Positions 1 to 9,008 of a DNA stretch of 64,000 nucleotides are shown in pieces (the stretch's first letter is position 1; each line of letters opens with the position of its first letter). A program made the position numbers and the translations under genes. The notes beneath the pieces were generated by a model that had not been told where the DNA came from, did not search any database, and worked only from the letters and a program-made list of their open reading frames with translations. The stretch spans positions 27,321 to 91,320 of the forward strand of contig CANRNY010000004.1 in NCBI GenBank assembly GCA_947632085.1, read 5' to 3'. The DNA comes from an uncultured Bacilli bacterium (lineage in GTDB: Bacteria > Bacillota_I > Bacilli_A > RF39 > UBA660).

Positions 1-860
1 TAAGTTTCATTTACATAATCGCCAGATACATATCCATCTTTACCATTATAATCAATATGATACCAACCATTACTACATTTTTCTATTACTTTATATTTCC
101 TATTACCACTTATTTGTCCAATCTTATTATAATCAGTACTATTACCATCTCTAACATTTAATACAGTAGTTGGTTCAATCGCAAGTTCAGCTTGTGGAAT
201 AACACTATATATAACATTATTAGCTTCATCATAATTAACATCTAATAATTGAATATAATCACCTGAAACAAAGCCAACTATACCATTGTAATTTATTAAA
301 TACCAATTATCACTTGTTCTTCCGTATATACTTACTGTTGTTCCATTTCTCATCGTCTCTAATTTATCATAAGATGTACCAGGACCTTTTCTAATATTAA
401 GTTCTGTTAAAGTAACTGCACGACCACAAATACCTACAATCTGAAAGTCTTGATTAAATGCTTTTATATCATTTACATTACCTTCAAGTATATATCCATA
501 ATTATTAATTAGTGATACCTCTTTACTTAAATTTACTATATTTTCAGTAAATGTTACTTCTCCTTGGCCAACAACATAACCAGGATTTTGTTCTGGATAA
601 GTATAACCCATATTTTGACTACTTATCGTTTCTTGACTCTGTACTTCTGTTCCATCAACTACTTGAATAGTATCTTCAATGATTAAATCATCATCTTCTT
701 TAGCTGAAACTACATCATCCTGTTGAATTAAAGGAAATCTTGTTGTTGCGGATGTCTTACCAGTTGTCTTTATTAATCCGACAGTTGATGAAATAACAAG
801 TACAATATTTCCTGCGATAAACAATTTAAAAAGTTTATCTTTAAATTTTAAATTTTTCAA
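1..860 (-). CDS. Exported protein with two bacterial SH3 domains (3' part outside window)
   Basis: An open frame of 286 codons runs to the left edge without a stop, so the C-terminus is missing. The start is TTG at 860, seven bases after AGAAAGGTGA; I see no ATG that fits better. Residues 12-30 form one hydrophobic segment (signal anchor). Residues 40-150 are acidic and low in complexity. Two SH3_3-type repeats follow at about 152-206 and 232-284; both carry the LN(I/V)R start and a GxVSGDYI/V end typical of the family. Such SH3b domains bind peptidoglycan and usually precede a catalytic NlpC/P60 or amidase domain, which would lie beyond the edge (inference). It is divergently transcribed from truB. 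Confidence 0.8.
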   Translation of the reverse strand, partial: MKNLKFKDKLFKLFIAGNIVLVISSTVGLIKTTGKTSATTRFPLIQQDDVVSAKEDDDLIIEDTIQVVDGTEVQSQETISSQNMGYTYPEQNPGYVVGQGEVTFTENIVNLSKEVSLINNYGYILEGNVNDIKAFNQDFQIVGICGRAVTLTELNIRKGPGTSYDKLETMRNGTTVSIYGRTSDNWYLINYNGIVGFVSGDYIQLLDVNYDEANNVIYSVIPQAELAIEPTTVLNVRDGNSTDYNKIGQISGNRKYKVIEKCSNGWYHIDYNGKDGYVSGDYVNET

Positions 861-890
861 AAAAATCACCTTTCTTAGAAAGACAAGCTA

Positions 891-919
891 ATCTTACTAC
901 AAGGACTAAATAAAGTCAA
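891..919 (-). promoter_or_regulatory. Promoter of the SH3-domain gene
   Basis: On the minus strand TTGACT (914-919) and TAAGAT (891-896) are separated by exactly 17 bases. The site lies about 30 bases upstream of the TTG start and is divergent from the truB promoter. Confidence 0.55.
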
Positions 920-947
920 AAATAGATTCTAATTTTTATATAAAAAT

Positions 948-976
948 TTGACTAAACTAATCCCATATATTACAAT
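948..976 (+). promoter_or_regulatory. Promoter of truB
   Basis: TTGACT (948-953) and TACAAT (971-976) with 17-base spacing, 35 bases before the truB start. Confidence 0.6.
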
Positions 977-1010
977 TTTATCTGTAAAAACTTAAAAAAA
1001 GGTGATAAAT

Positions 1011-1865
1011 TTGCAAAACGGAGTATTAATTATCAATAAAGAAAAAGATATGACAAGTAGGGATGTTGTAAACATTCTAACTAAAATTTTTAATACCAAG
1101 AAAATTGGTCATACAGGTACTTTAGATCCTATTGCTGAAGGTGTTTTAGTAATATGTATTGGTAAATGTACTAAATTATGTGATTTATTAACTAATAAAT
1201 ATAAGGAATATATAGCTACTATTAAATTAGGCATAGCTACAGATACCTTAGATATAACTGGTAATATTATTGCTAAAAAAGATTTTTCTTTAACTACTAA
1301 TGATATCGAAAAAGTCTTAAAATCTTTTTTAGGTAAGAGTATTCAAGAAGTCCCTAAATATTCTGCTGTTAAAATAAATGGTAAAAAGCTTTATGAGTAT
1401 GCTCGTTCTAATCAAGAAATTGTTTTACCAAAACGTGAAATCGAAGTAAAAAGTATTGAACTATTATCTTTTAAAGATGATGAAATTACTTTTAAAACTA
1501 TGGTATCTAAAGGAACTTATATTAGGTCATTAATTAATGATATATGTACTCAATTAAATACAGTAGGTACTATGTCATCACTTATTAGAACTAAACAAGG
1601 AGAGTTTACGATTGAAAATGCTTATACATTAAATGATATAAAAAATAATAACTATCAATTATTAACAGTTGAAGAAGTCTTATCTAATTTAGAAACTATC
1701 AATCTAGATGATGATTTATATAAGAAAGTCAAAGATGGTGCTATTATAGATAAATTATTTAAGGATGATATTGCATGTCTTAAGTATCAAGATAAAGTTA
1801 TTGCTATTTATAAGACTTACGCTAAAAATCCTAATCAAGCTAAACCATATATTATGTTTATTTAA
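1011..1865 (+). CDS. truB: tRNA pseudouridine(55) synthase TruB
   Basis: This enzyme makes pseudouridine-55 in the T-loop of tRNAs. The N-terminus carries the family signature: NKEKDMTS, then GHTGTLDP holding the catalytic Asp, then AEGVL. KYSAVKINGKKLYEYAR and GTYIRSL are further TruB motifs. The length of 284 aa is normal. I place the start at TTG 1011, because GGTGAT at 1001-1006 then has the short spacing seen in front of many genes here; the in-frame GTG at 1002 lies inside that ribosome binding site. Neighbours are rpsO and pnp, a common Firmicute arrangement (truB-ribF-rpsO-pnp); ribF is absent here. Confidence 0.95.
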   Translation: MQNGVLIINKEKDMTSRDVVNILTKIFNTKKIGHTGTLDPIAEGVLVICIGKCTKLCDLLTNKYKEYIATIKLGIATDTLDITGNIIAKKDFSLTTNDIEKVLKSFLGKSIQEVPKYSAVKINGKKLYEYARSNQEIVLPKREIEVKSIELLSFKDDEITFKTMVSKGTYIRSLINDICTQLNTVGTMSSLIRTKQGEFTIENAYTLNDIKNNNYQLLTVEEVLSNLETINLDDDLYKKVKDGAIIDKLFKDDIACLKYQDKVIAIYKTYAKNPNQAKPYIMFI

Positions 1866-1889
1866 TAATTAAAAAGGGGGGTAATTATT

Positions 1890-2795
1890 ATGCGAACTGT
1901 TACTAATTCTTCTATGGAACAAATTATCAAATATGTTACATTTAATAAAATATATACTAATGAATTTATGCATAGTCTTCAAGCACATCTAATCAATGAA
2001 ATAAATGCTGATAAGAATAAACCTTTTTATCGTGCTTATTTAAATATTGTCAAAGAAACCGCTAATTTAATTAATAGCTTAAATATAAAAGATCCTTTTA
2101 CTAAATGTAGTTTCTTTTACTATCTTTTATGGCTTGGTATATTTAGTCAAGACCGATCATTTACCTTTAGCGATCAAAATCGTATCTCGAATATGTCAGC
2201 TTTAGGAGCCGATATAATGCTTGGTAAATCAGCATGTTTAAATAATACTGACATGTTAAGTCGTGTTTTACGTGCAACTAATACTGAATCATATATTATT
2301 GGTTGTGAAGTAGCTGATATTAAAGCTATACCATCTACCCAAGCTAAAACCTCTTCTAAATATACAACTCTTACTGCCACCCAAAAAGAACCTAGCGAGT
2401 TATCACCTAGTAAAGAAGCCGAAAGCTTACTTGATTATGGTAATCATGCTTTATCTATCTTTGAATATCAAGGAAAATATTATTTAGCTGATCCGACTAA
2501 CTTAACATTCTTAAGTATAACTGACTTTCTTGAAGCTACTTATACAGGTGAGCGTATAACTGCTGATTTAAAACCAATTGTTACTTTAATGTTAGAAGAT
2601 GTTGATGTTAAACATTTCAAAGATTTAATTATTGAGTCATTTGTTTTTAGTGATGAACCTGGAGTAGATATTTCTTTTATCAATAATCATTCTAATACTA
2701 GTAAATTATTAGTTGCTGATAATATGGATCTTATTACTGATTTTCATCACCAAATAACCAAAGATATTGATACTGTTTGTAAAACATTAAAATAA
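1890..2795 (+). CDS. Transglutaminase-like protein
   Basis: 301 aa with no signal peptide or membrane segment. The central part has the spacing of a transglutaminase/papain-like fold: Cys116 in GKSACLNNTDML, His186 in GNHALSIF, and Asp201 in YYLADPT. These would form a Cys-His-Asp triad. The N-terminal 110 residues are helical and unassigned. AAGGGGGGT precedes the ATG. It sits 24 bases after truB, so it is likely co-transcribed with it. Two other proteins in the window (31043-31651 and 46934-47836) carry the same triad order but little other similarity. Substrate unknown; a protease-like or amide-bond-exchange role is inferred only from the fold. Confidence 0.6.
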   Translation: MRTVTNSSMEQIIKYVTFNKIYTNEFMHSLQAHLINEINADKNKPFYRAYLNIVKETANLINSLNIKDPFTKCSFFYYLLWLGIFSQDRSFTFSDQNRISNMSALGADIMLGKSACLNNTDMLSRVLRATNTESYIIGCEVADIKAIPSTQAKTSSKYTTLTATQKEPSELSPSKEAESLLDYGNHALSIFEYQGKYYLADPTNLTFLSITDFLEATYTGERITADLKPIVTLMLEDVDVKHFKDLIIESFVFSDEPGVDISFINNHSNTSKLLVADNMDLITDFHHQITKDIDTVCKTLK

Positions 2796-2818
2796 AATAT
2801 TATAAAGATAATAAATAC

Positions 2819-2930
2819 TTGCTATTTTAAATAATATCTGTTATATTATCTAAGTAAGTTTATTCTTGGTTAGGAAGTCTCCGTATCCTTACTATGATTA
2901 AACGGTTATAAATATAAAGGAGGAATTATA
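2819..2930 (+). promoter_or_regulatory. rpsO promoter and likely S15-binding leader
   Basis: TTGCTA (2819-2824) and TATATT (2842-2847) are 17 bases apart. The roughly 75-base leader contains GGTTAGGA, CCGTATCCTTA and TAAACGG, which can fold back on each other just before AAAGGAGG and the rpsO start. Autoregulatory S15 leaders occur at this place in Gram-positive bacteria; I did not match a specific structure. Confidence 0.5.
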
Positions 2931-3200
2931 ATGGCAATTTCAAAAGAAAGAAAAGCAGAATTAATTAAACAATTCGGTAAGAATGAAAAAGATAGTGGAG
3001 CTACTGAAGTTCAAATCGCTATTCTTACAGAAGAAATTAATAATTTAACTGAACATTTGAAGACTCATATTCATGATTTCCATTCAAAAAGAGGACTTCA
3101 AATGATGGTTGGTAAAAGACGTAGTTTACTAGATTATTTAAAGAAAAATGATGTAGTAAGTTATAGAAAAACTATTGAAGCCCTAGGCTTAAGAAAATAG
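2931..3200 (+). CDS. rpsO: 30S ribosomal protein S15
   Basis: 89 aa, the exact usual length. Typical S15 sequence throughout: the [10 protein letters not shown] motif, then HxxDxHS-like [10 protein letters not shown], then [11 protein letters not shown]15 binds 16S rRNA early in assembly of the small subunit. A strong AAAGGAGG lies seven bases before the ATG. It has its own promoter, and a terminator separates it from pnp. Confidence 0.98.
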   Translation: MAISKERKAELIKQFGKNEKDSGATEVQIAILTEEINNLTEHLKTHIHDFHSKRGLQMMVGKRRSLLDYLKKNDVVSYRKTIEALGLRK

Positions 3201-3210
3201 TAAAAAAGTA

Positions 3211-3237
3211 GGCACTTATTTTTAAGTGTCTTTTTTT
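3211..3237 (+). terminator. Terminator after rpsO
   Basis: 8-bp stem GGCACTTA/TAAGTGTC with a TTTT loop, followed by seven T. It lies in the 59-base gap between rpsO and pnp, so it could attenuate pnp transcription. Confidence 0.85.
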
Positions 3238-3259
3238 CGGAGAAGAGGCAAAGAAAAAG

Positions 3260-5497
3260 ATGAGTAAAAAAGTTTTTGAATTAGATTTTCTGGGTAAGAA
3301 AATCACTATTGAAACTGGTGAATTGGCTAAACAAGCTAATGGTTCAGTTTTAGTAAGATACGGAGATACAGTTATTTTAACTGCTGCTGTAATGGGACAT
3401 ACTCCTATAACTCAAGATTTTTTCCCATTAACAGTTTTATATCAAGAAAAATTATATTCAGTTGGTAAAATTCCTGGTGGTTTTATTAAAAGAGAAGGAA
3501 GACCTACTGATCAAGCTACTTTAACAGCTAGATTAATCGATCGTCCAATAAGACCTATGTTTGATGAAAACTTCCGTAATGAAGTTCAAGTAATTAATAC
3601 CGTTTTATCTGTTGATCAAGATAATTCACCAGAAATGGCTGCTTTACTTGGCTCATCACTAGCATTATGTATAAGTGATATTCCATTTGATGGCCCAGTA
3701 GCTGGTGTTATTGTTGGTAAAATAGGTAAGGATTATATTATTAACCCTAGTGTTGAAGAATCTGAACAATCTTCTATTCATTTAACTGTAGCTGGTACAA
3801 AAGAAGCTATTTGTATGGTTGAAGCTGGTTCTAAAGAAGTATCTGAAAAAGATATGTTAGGAGCTTTAATGTTTGGTCATGAATACATTAAAAAGTTATG
3901 TGAATTCCAAGAGAAAATTGTTAAAGAAATTGGTAAACCAAAAGTTGAAGTTGAACTTGCTAAGGTTGATGAAAAACTTGAACAAGAAGTTAAAGAATTT
4001 GCAACAGAAAGAATGTATGAAGCATTATCTTCTGATAAACCGAAATTAGAAAAATATGCTGATATTGATGCTGTTAAAGAAGATACTTTAGAAAATTTTG
4101 CTGAAATTTATGGCGAAGCTGAAAATATAGATGAAATCTTAGCTCAAGTTAAGAAAGTTGTTGATAGTATTGAAGGCTTAGTAGTTCGTCGTATTGTTAA
4201 TAAAGATAAGAAACGTATTGATGGTCGTGGAATGAAAGAAATTCGTCCATTATCAGCTATGATTGATTTATTACCAAGAACTCATGGTTCAGCAGTCTTC
4301 ACTCGTGGTGAAACTCAAGCCTTAGCAACAACCACTTTAGGTTCATTAGAAGAAAACCAAATTTTAGATGGCTTAGGTTTAGAAGACTCAAAAAGATTTA
4401 TGTTACATTATAACTTCCCACAATTCTCAGTTGGTGAAGTAGGTCGTTATGGTTCACCAGGTCGTCGTGAAATAGGTCATGGTGCTTTAGGTGAAAGAGC
4501 GTTACTACAAGTAATGCCAGATGAAAAAGAATTCCCATATACTGTCCGTGTTGTTTCTGAAATTTTAGAAAGTAATGGTTCATCATCACAAGCTACTATA
4601 TGTGCTGGTTGCTTAAGTTTAATGGCTGCTGGTGTTCCAATTAAAGCTCCAGTTGCTGGTATTGCGATGGGCCTTATTACTTCTGAAGATGGTAAAAAAT
4701 ATACTGTTTTAACTGATATTCAAGGTTTAGAAGATCATATGGGTGATATGGACTTTAAAGTAGCTGGTACTAGAAAAGGTATTACTGCTCTACAAATGGA
4801 TATTAAGATTAAAGGTGTAACGGAAAAAATCTTAAAAGAAGCTTTAGCTCAAGCTAAAGAAGCTCGTATGGAAATCTTAGATTTAATGGAATCAGTAATT
4901 CCTGAACCACGTAAAGAATTATCTAAATATGCTCCTAAAATTGAAATCTTACATATCAATCCTGATAAGATTAAAGATGTTATCGGTAAGGGCGGCGATA
5001 TGATTACTAAGATTATCTTAGAAGCTTCTCATGTTAGTTCAGTAAATGATGTTAACGCTGTTAAAGTTGATCTTCAAGATGATGGAACAGTCTTAATTTA
5101 TCATCAAGATCAAGACATTATTAATGCTACTAAAGAAATGATTGAAAATGTCGCTCGTGAAGTTGAAGAAGGTAAAGTATATACTGGTAAAATAGTTAAA
5201 GTCGAAGACTTTGGTTGTTTTGTTGAATTATGGCCAGGTTGCGAAGGTATGTGTCATGTATCACAACTTGCTTGGGAAAGAGTAGATAACCCTAAAAAAT
5301 TATTTAAAGTAGGGGATGAGATTATTGTTAAAGCTGAAGGCTATGACAATCGTAATCGTTTAAATCTTTCTCGTAAAGCTGCCTTACCTAAACCTGAAAG
5401 AAAAGAAGATAAAGAATCTAAAGAAGATAAAAAAGATCTTAAAGAAGACAAAAAGAATAAAAAAGAAGATAAGAAAAAAGCTAAAAAAGAAGCATAA
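3260..5497 (+). CDS. pnp: Polyribonucleotide nucleotidyltransferase (PNPase)
   Basis: 745 aa. Phosphorolytic 3'-5' exoribonuclease of the RNA-decay machinery. Order of domains: first RNase PH domain (about 10-225), helical linker, second RNase PH domain (about 310-545) with the FTRGETQAL and [10 protein letters not shown] motifs that hold catalytic-site residues, KH domain with VIGKGGDMI (about 555-615), and S1 domain (about 620-690). The last 45 residues are a Lys/Glu-rich tail. Gene order rpsO-pnp is conserved across bacteria. Confidence 0.98.
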   Translation: MSKKVFELDFLGKKITIETGELAKQANGSVLVRYGDTVILTAAVMGHTPITQDFFPLTVLYQEKLYSVGKIPGGFIKREGRPTDQATLTARLIDRPIRPMFDENFRNEVQVINTVLSVDQDNSPEMAALLGSSLALCISDIPFDGPVAGVIVGKIGKDYIINPSVEESEQSSIHLTVAGTKEAICMVEAGSKEVSEKDMLGALMFGHEYIKKLCEFQEKIVKEIGKPKVEVELAKVDEKLEQEVKEFATERMYEALSSDKPKLEKYADIDAVKEDTLENFAEIYGEAENIDEILAQVKKVVDSIEGLVVRRIVNKDKKRIDGRGMKEIRPLSAMIDLLPRTHGSAVFTRGETQALATTTLGSLEENQILDGLGLEDSKRFMLHYNFPQFSVGEVGRYGSPGRREIGHGALGERALLQVMPDEKEFPYTVRVVSEILESNGSSSQATICAGCLSLMAAGVPIKAPVAGIAMGLITSEDGKKYTVLTDIQGLEDHMGDMDFKVAGTRKGITALQMDIKIKGVTEKILKEALAQAKEARMEILDLMESVIPEPRKELSKYAPKIEILHINPDKIKDVIGKGGDMITKIILEASHVSSVNDVNAVKVDLQDDGTVLIYHQDQDIINATKEMIENVAREVEEGKVYTGKIVKVEDFGCFVELWPGCEGMCHVSQLAWERVDNPKKLFKVGDEIIVKAEGYDNRNRLNLSRKAALPKPERKEDKESKEDKKDLKEDKKNKKEDKKKAKKEA

Positions 5498-5502
5498 AAA
5501 AT

Positions 5503-5545
5503 AAGGATTGTAACCTAATTGATTAGGAAACAATCCTTTTATTTT
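5503..5545 (+). terminator. Terminator between convergent pnp and membrane-protein gene
   Basis: AAGGATTGT pairs with ACAATCCTT around an inner CCTAAT/ATTAGG hairpin, followed by TTTATTTT. Both strands carry A/T runs, so it may work in both directions. Confidence 0.75.
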
Positions 5546-5551
5546 GCTTTT

Positions 5552-7693
5552 TTAAGTTGTTACATTAGGTGTGGCATTAGGTGTAACACTAGGTGTTGTA
5601 TTAGTATTACCATTTGTTATTTCATTACTATCATTAGGAGTTGTTGCATCATTATCACTATAATAATCATTAACTCCAGAACTATACATACCTGAAACGG
5701 TCTGGAAGAATGTACCTAATGGTGTACTATTATAAAGCTCATTATTAAACTTAGTTCGAACATCATTTAATTCTGTTTCAGTCAATGTTACAACACTACC
5801 TGTTGCTGAAGTATTAATATTAGATACTTCACTAGACCAATCTTCTGTAAATGTTAAATCAATACTTAAATTTTCTTCATTAGAAACCTTAATTGAGAAA
5901 GCAAAAGATATTTTTAATCTATCATCATTTAATTCTTTATTATACTTAATCGTTCCAGTATAATCGCCATCTTCACTCTTGATTGTATAATTAAATTCTT
6001 TATTATTTTCATCCCATGCTTTAATATCTAAAATAATAGCATCTTCACCATTAGCAGTTACTGTTATCTTATGACCATCAGCATTATTAACACCCTTAAT
6101 ATCTATTTTATCTTCTTCACGTTTACCAGTTTCATCATTTTCAGAAACCGTATATATATAAACTTCAAATAAATTTTTATCTTTAGAGTAATAATGGAAT
6201 TCGAATTCTTGATCAGCATCAGTTAAACCATAACCAATAATTTCATTCTTATTACCATAAGTATAAATACTTACATATAAAGTATCATCACCAGTAATAA
6301 TATCATCGACATTTATATCTAATGCTTTTTTAATATCATCAGCACTAGTATCTGTCATCTTAGATAATATTTCTATTGTTTTACTATCATTTTTAATTTC
6401 ATCAATAATATATTTAACTGTTCTTCTTTTATTATCTAAATCTAAAACATATTTATTATTCGTAACTTTTAATGTTTCACCATTTAAAGTAATACTAGCA
6501 TCTTCTTTAGATAATTTACTTTCATCTATACTATCAACAAGTATTTTAGCCATTTTATCAGTTAAATAGGTTAAATCTTCATTATTAACTTTATTATAAT
6601 TATTAATTATTTGTTGAAAACTTGAAAATAATTCACTTACTTGTTGTTGGTCAGTTTCACCTGTATAAATAAGACCAATCTTACCACTTGTATCTCTATA
6701 TGTTGAATATCTTTCATAATTTTTATTATCTTTAATATATGAATAAGCACTATATTCTAAGTTAGCTGGTGTCTTTATTGAATATCCTAATTGTAAATTA
6801 TTCTTTTTAGGATCTATTCCAAAATTAACGCCATACTTATATCCTGAATAAGGTTGTAAAACTTCTAAATTAGAATCTATTCCAAGTTCTATATCATATA
6901 TTGCTTTTTCATGAACTATTTCATTAATAGATGAATTAATTTTTTTAAATGAAGTGTTAATTGTCGTTTCATAAACATTCTTTGGATCATTAAAGTAAGT
7001 TTTAAGAACATAAGGATAAATTACAAAGTATCCAACTAGTGCCAAGACTACTATAAATAACATTGTAAAAATTAATGGTAATTTACTTTTCTTTTTAGGT
7101 AGTGAATCACTAGCAGCGACAAAACCAACATTTGTTAAATCAGCATCACTACTCATTGGTCTACTAGGACCAAATGTTCCGTTTCCTGTACTAGTACCTG
7201 TATTTGTTTGATTAGTAACTCCTATAGTATTTGGTTCTGGTGTTGGAGTAGCTTGTGGTGTACTTTGACCAACTCCATTTAATTGAGTAGGACCTTGTGC
7301 ATTATTTATCGCTTGATTTGTTTGTTCTACTGGTTGAGTAGGTTGAATCGTTTGCACTGTTTCTGTCGTTGCTCCCATTGTTGGTGTTGCCTCAAGATTT
7401 GTTGGTTGTACTACAGGTTGTGGTGTAGGCCCTGGCGTAGATTGAACTGGCGCTTCAACAGGTTGAGGAGTAGGCTGTGGTGTTGGTACTGGTGCAGGCG
7501 CTTGAGTAGGTATCGTTGTTTGAACAGGTTGTGAAGCTGGAGTTGTCAATTGTGATACACTTGGTACAGCATCAGGTTGTATTGTATTAATATTTTCCAT
7601 AATTGAAGGTGTTTCCACCGGATTGTTATTTTGTATCGGAGTGTTATTTACAGAAGGGTTACTTCCCATTCCGTTATAATTTTGTTCGTTCAT
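5552..7693 (-). CDS. Pro/Gln/Thr-rich single-pass membrane protein, unknown function
   Basis: 713 aa from ATG at 7693, preceded by GGAAGAAGTGAG; a TTG directly before it is possible but less likely. Residues 1-200 are a low-complexity Pro/Gln/Thr tail without a signal peptide, hence probably cytoplasmic. A membrane segment lies at about 206-230 behind KKKSK, and the rest is predicted extracytoplasmic with no recognised domain; it ends in a Thr/Asn/Pro-rich tail. Parts of the outer domain (MTDTSADDIKKAL, then a D-D-T strand and an IxG turn, then FEFHYY) resemble the same region of the protein at 9009-11015, so the two look like distant paralogues. An extended -10 (TGATATAAT) lies upstream on the minus strand. 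Confidence 0.7.
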   Translation of the reverse strand: MNEQNYNGMGSNPSVNNTPIQNNNPVETPSIMENINTIQPDAVPSVSQLTTPASQPVQTTIPTQAPAPVPTPQPTPQPVEAPVQSTPGPTPQPVVQPTNLEATPTMGATTETVQTIQPTQPVEQTNQAINNAQGPTQLNGVGQSTPQATPTPEPNTIGVTNQTNTGTSTGNGTFGPSRPMSSDADLTNVGFVAASDSLPKKKSKLPLIFTMLFIVVLALVGYFVIYPYVLKTYFNDPKNVYETTINTSFKKINSSINEIVHEKAIYDIELGIDSNLEVLQPYSGYKYGVNFGIDPKKNNLQLGYSIKTPANLEYSAYSYIKDNKNYERYSTYRDTSGKIGLIYTGETDQQQVSELFSSFQQIINNYNKVNNEDLTYLTDKMAKILVDSIDESKLSKEDASITLNGETLKVTNNKYVLDLDNKRRTVKYIIDEIKNDSKTIEILSKMTDTSADDIKKALDINVDDIITGDDTLYVSIYTYGNKNEIIGYGLTDADQEFEFHYYSKDKNLFEVYIYTVSENDETGKREEDKIDIKGVNNADGHKITVTANGEDAIILDIKAWDENNKEFNYTIKSEDGDYTGTIKYNKELNDDRLKISFAFSIKVSNEENLSIDLTFTEDWSSEVSNINTSATGSVVTLTETELNDVRTKFNNELYNSTPLGTFFQTVSGMYSSGVNDYYSDNDATTPNDSNEITNGNTNTTPSVTPNATPNVTT

Positions 7694-7767
7694 CAAAACT
7701 CACTTCTTCCTTATTATAAATATATCTATAATAGATTATATCATAAAGATTTCAATAAATACATCAA

Positions 7768-8907
7768 TTAAATATATCCATGAACTACTTTTTTGTAAAT
7801 TTCCCAAAACATACTTCCAAAATTATGTTTTTCAATATCTTCATTAATAACTAAATCAACTATCTTAATAACTTTACCAGTATTATCAACGACTTCTAAA
7901 TTTCCTACGACATCACCCTTATTAACTGGTGCTACAACTTTATATTTCTCTATATTATAAGAATAACTTTTCTTTTCGTTTTGTGCTATTAAATCTGTAA
8001 CATCTTCTCTAACTGAGTAAGTCCCTTTACTTTGTTTACCTTTTTTGATGGCAATTTCACCTAAAACATCATTAGTCTTTAAAATCGTATTAAGTTTATA
8101 ATTAGTAAAACCATAATTTAACATACTTGTCGTATCAACACTACGATGTTCAGAAGTATCAACGCCCATTGTTACTGTAATAAATCTAATATTATTTTTT
8201 AAAGCTGTTGCAGTTAAACAATATAATGCTGTTTTTGTATATCCCGTTTTTAATCCATCAACTCCTGGATAAAAGCGTACTAATTTATTTGTATTTACTA
8301 ACCAAGTCTTAGTTCCATCTGGCTTTTCTAAATAATCTTCATATAGTGAAGTATAATTTAAAATATCTTTATGTTTTAATAATTCTCTAGCAATTTGACT
8401 CATATCATAAGCAGAAGAGTAATGATTTTCGGTATCAAGTCCATGAACATTTGCAAAATGCGTATTTTTAAGTCCTAATTCATTAACTTTATTATTCATT
8501 AATTTTACAAATTCTTCTGTACTACCAGCGATATGTTCGGCCATTGCAACAGCTGCATCATTCCCACTAGCAATCGCAATTCCTTTAAGTAACTGTCTAA
8601 CTGATATCTGCATATTTTCTTGTAAAAACACCTGACTTCCACCCATATTAGCGGCATTTTTACTTATAGTTACCATATCATCAAGTTTTATTTTCCCATC
8701 ATCAATATTTTCCATAATAATTAACATCGTCATCATTTTGGTCATCGAAGCTGGCGCTAATCTTTCATCTTTATTGTATTCATAAATAATTTTATTAGTA
8801 GTAGGTTCAATCATTATACTTGCTTTACTATATTGTGTTAAAGAAAGTGCATTTACGCATTTAAAGGCGATAAATACGCTTCCTAAAATGAATAAAATTT
8901 TTTTCAT
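7768..8907 (-). CDS. dacA: D-alanyl-D-alanine carboxypeptidase (PBP5/DacA family)
   Basis: 379 aa. Trims the terminal D-Ala from peptidoglycan stem peptides outside the membrane. A signal peptide covers residues 1-20. All three active-site motifs of the peptidase S11 family are present: SMTK (54-57), SGN (114-116) and KTG (220-222). The C-terminal domain ends in an amphipathic stretch (FWEIYKKVVHGYI) that would rest on the membrane, as in PBP5. The RBS is AAGGTGAT. DacA or DacF naming cannot be settled from sequence alone. Confidence 0.92.
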   Translation of the reverse strand: MKKILFILGSVFIAFKCVNALSLTQYSKASIMIEPTTNKIIYEYNKDERLAPASMTKMMTMLIIMENIDDGKIKLDDMVTISKNAANMGGSQVFLQENMQISVRQLLKGIAIASGNDAAVAMAEHIAGSTEEFVKLMNNKVNELGLKNTHFANVHGLDTENHYSSAYDMSQIARELLKHKDILNYTSLYEDYLEKPDGTKTWLVNTNKLVRFYPGVDGLKTGYTKTALYCLTATALKNNIRFITVTMGVDTSEHRSVDTTSMLNYGFTNYKLNTILKTNDVLGEIAIKKGKQSKGTYSVREDVTDLIAQNEKKSYSYNIEKYKVVAPVNKGDVVGNLEVVDNTGKVIKIVDLVINEDIEKHNFGSMFWEIYKKVVHGYI

Positions 8908-8949
8908 AAAATCACCTTAATAAAAAATTATGAAAAATCTAAAAATTTA

Positions 8950-8978
8950 TTCACGATTAAAATAAATTATGCTATAAT
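8950..8978 (+). promoter_or_regulatory. Promoter of the 9009-11015 gene
   Basis: TTCACG (8950-8955), 17 bases, TATAAT (8973-8978), with an extended TGC before the -10. Confidence 0.6.
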
Positions 8979-9008
8979 TAACTAATAGAAAGAGGTTAGA
9001 AAGTTTAT

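Noticed and set aside
7283..7534. Plus-strand frame rich in Arg, Cys, Trp and Leu
   Set aside because: It is the antisense of the Pro/Gln/Thr-rich tail of the minus-strand gene at 5552-7693; odd composition and no RBS.
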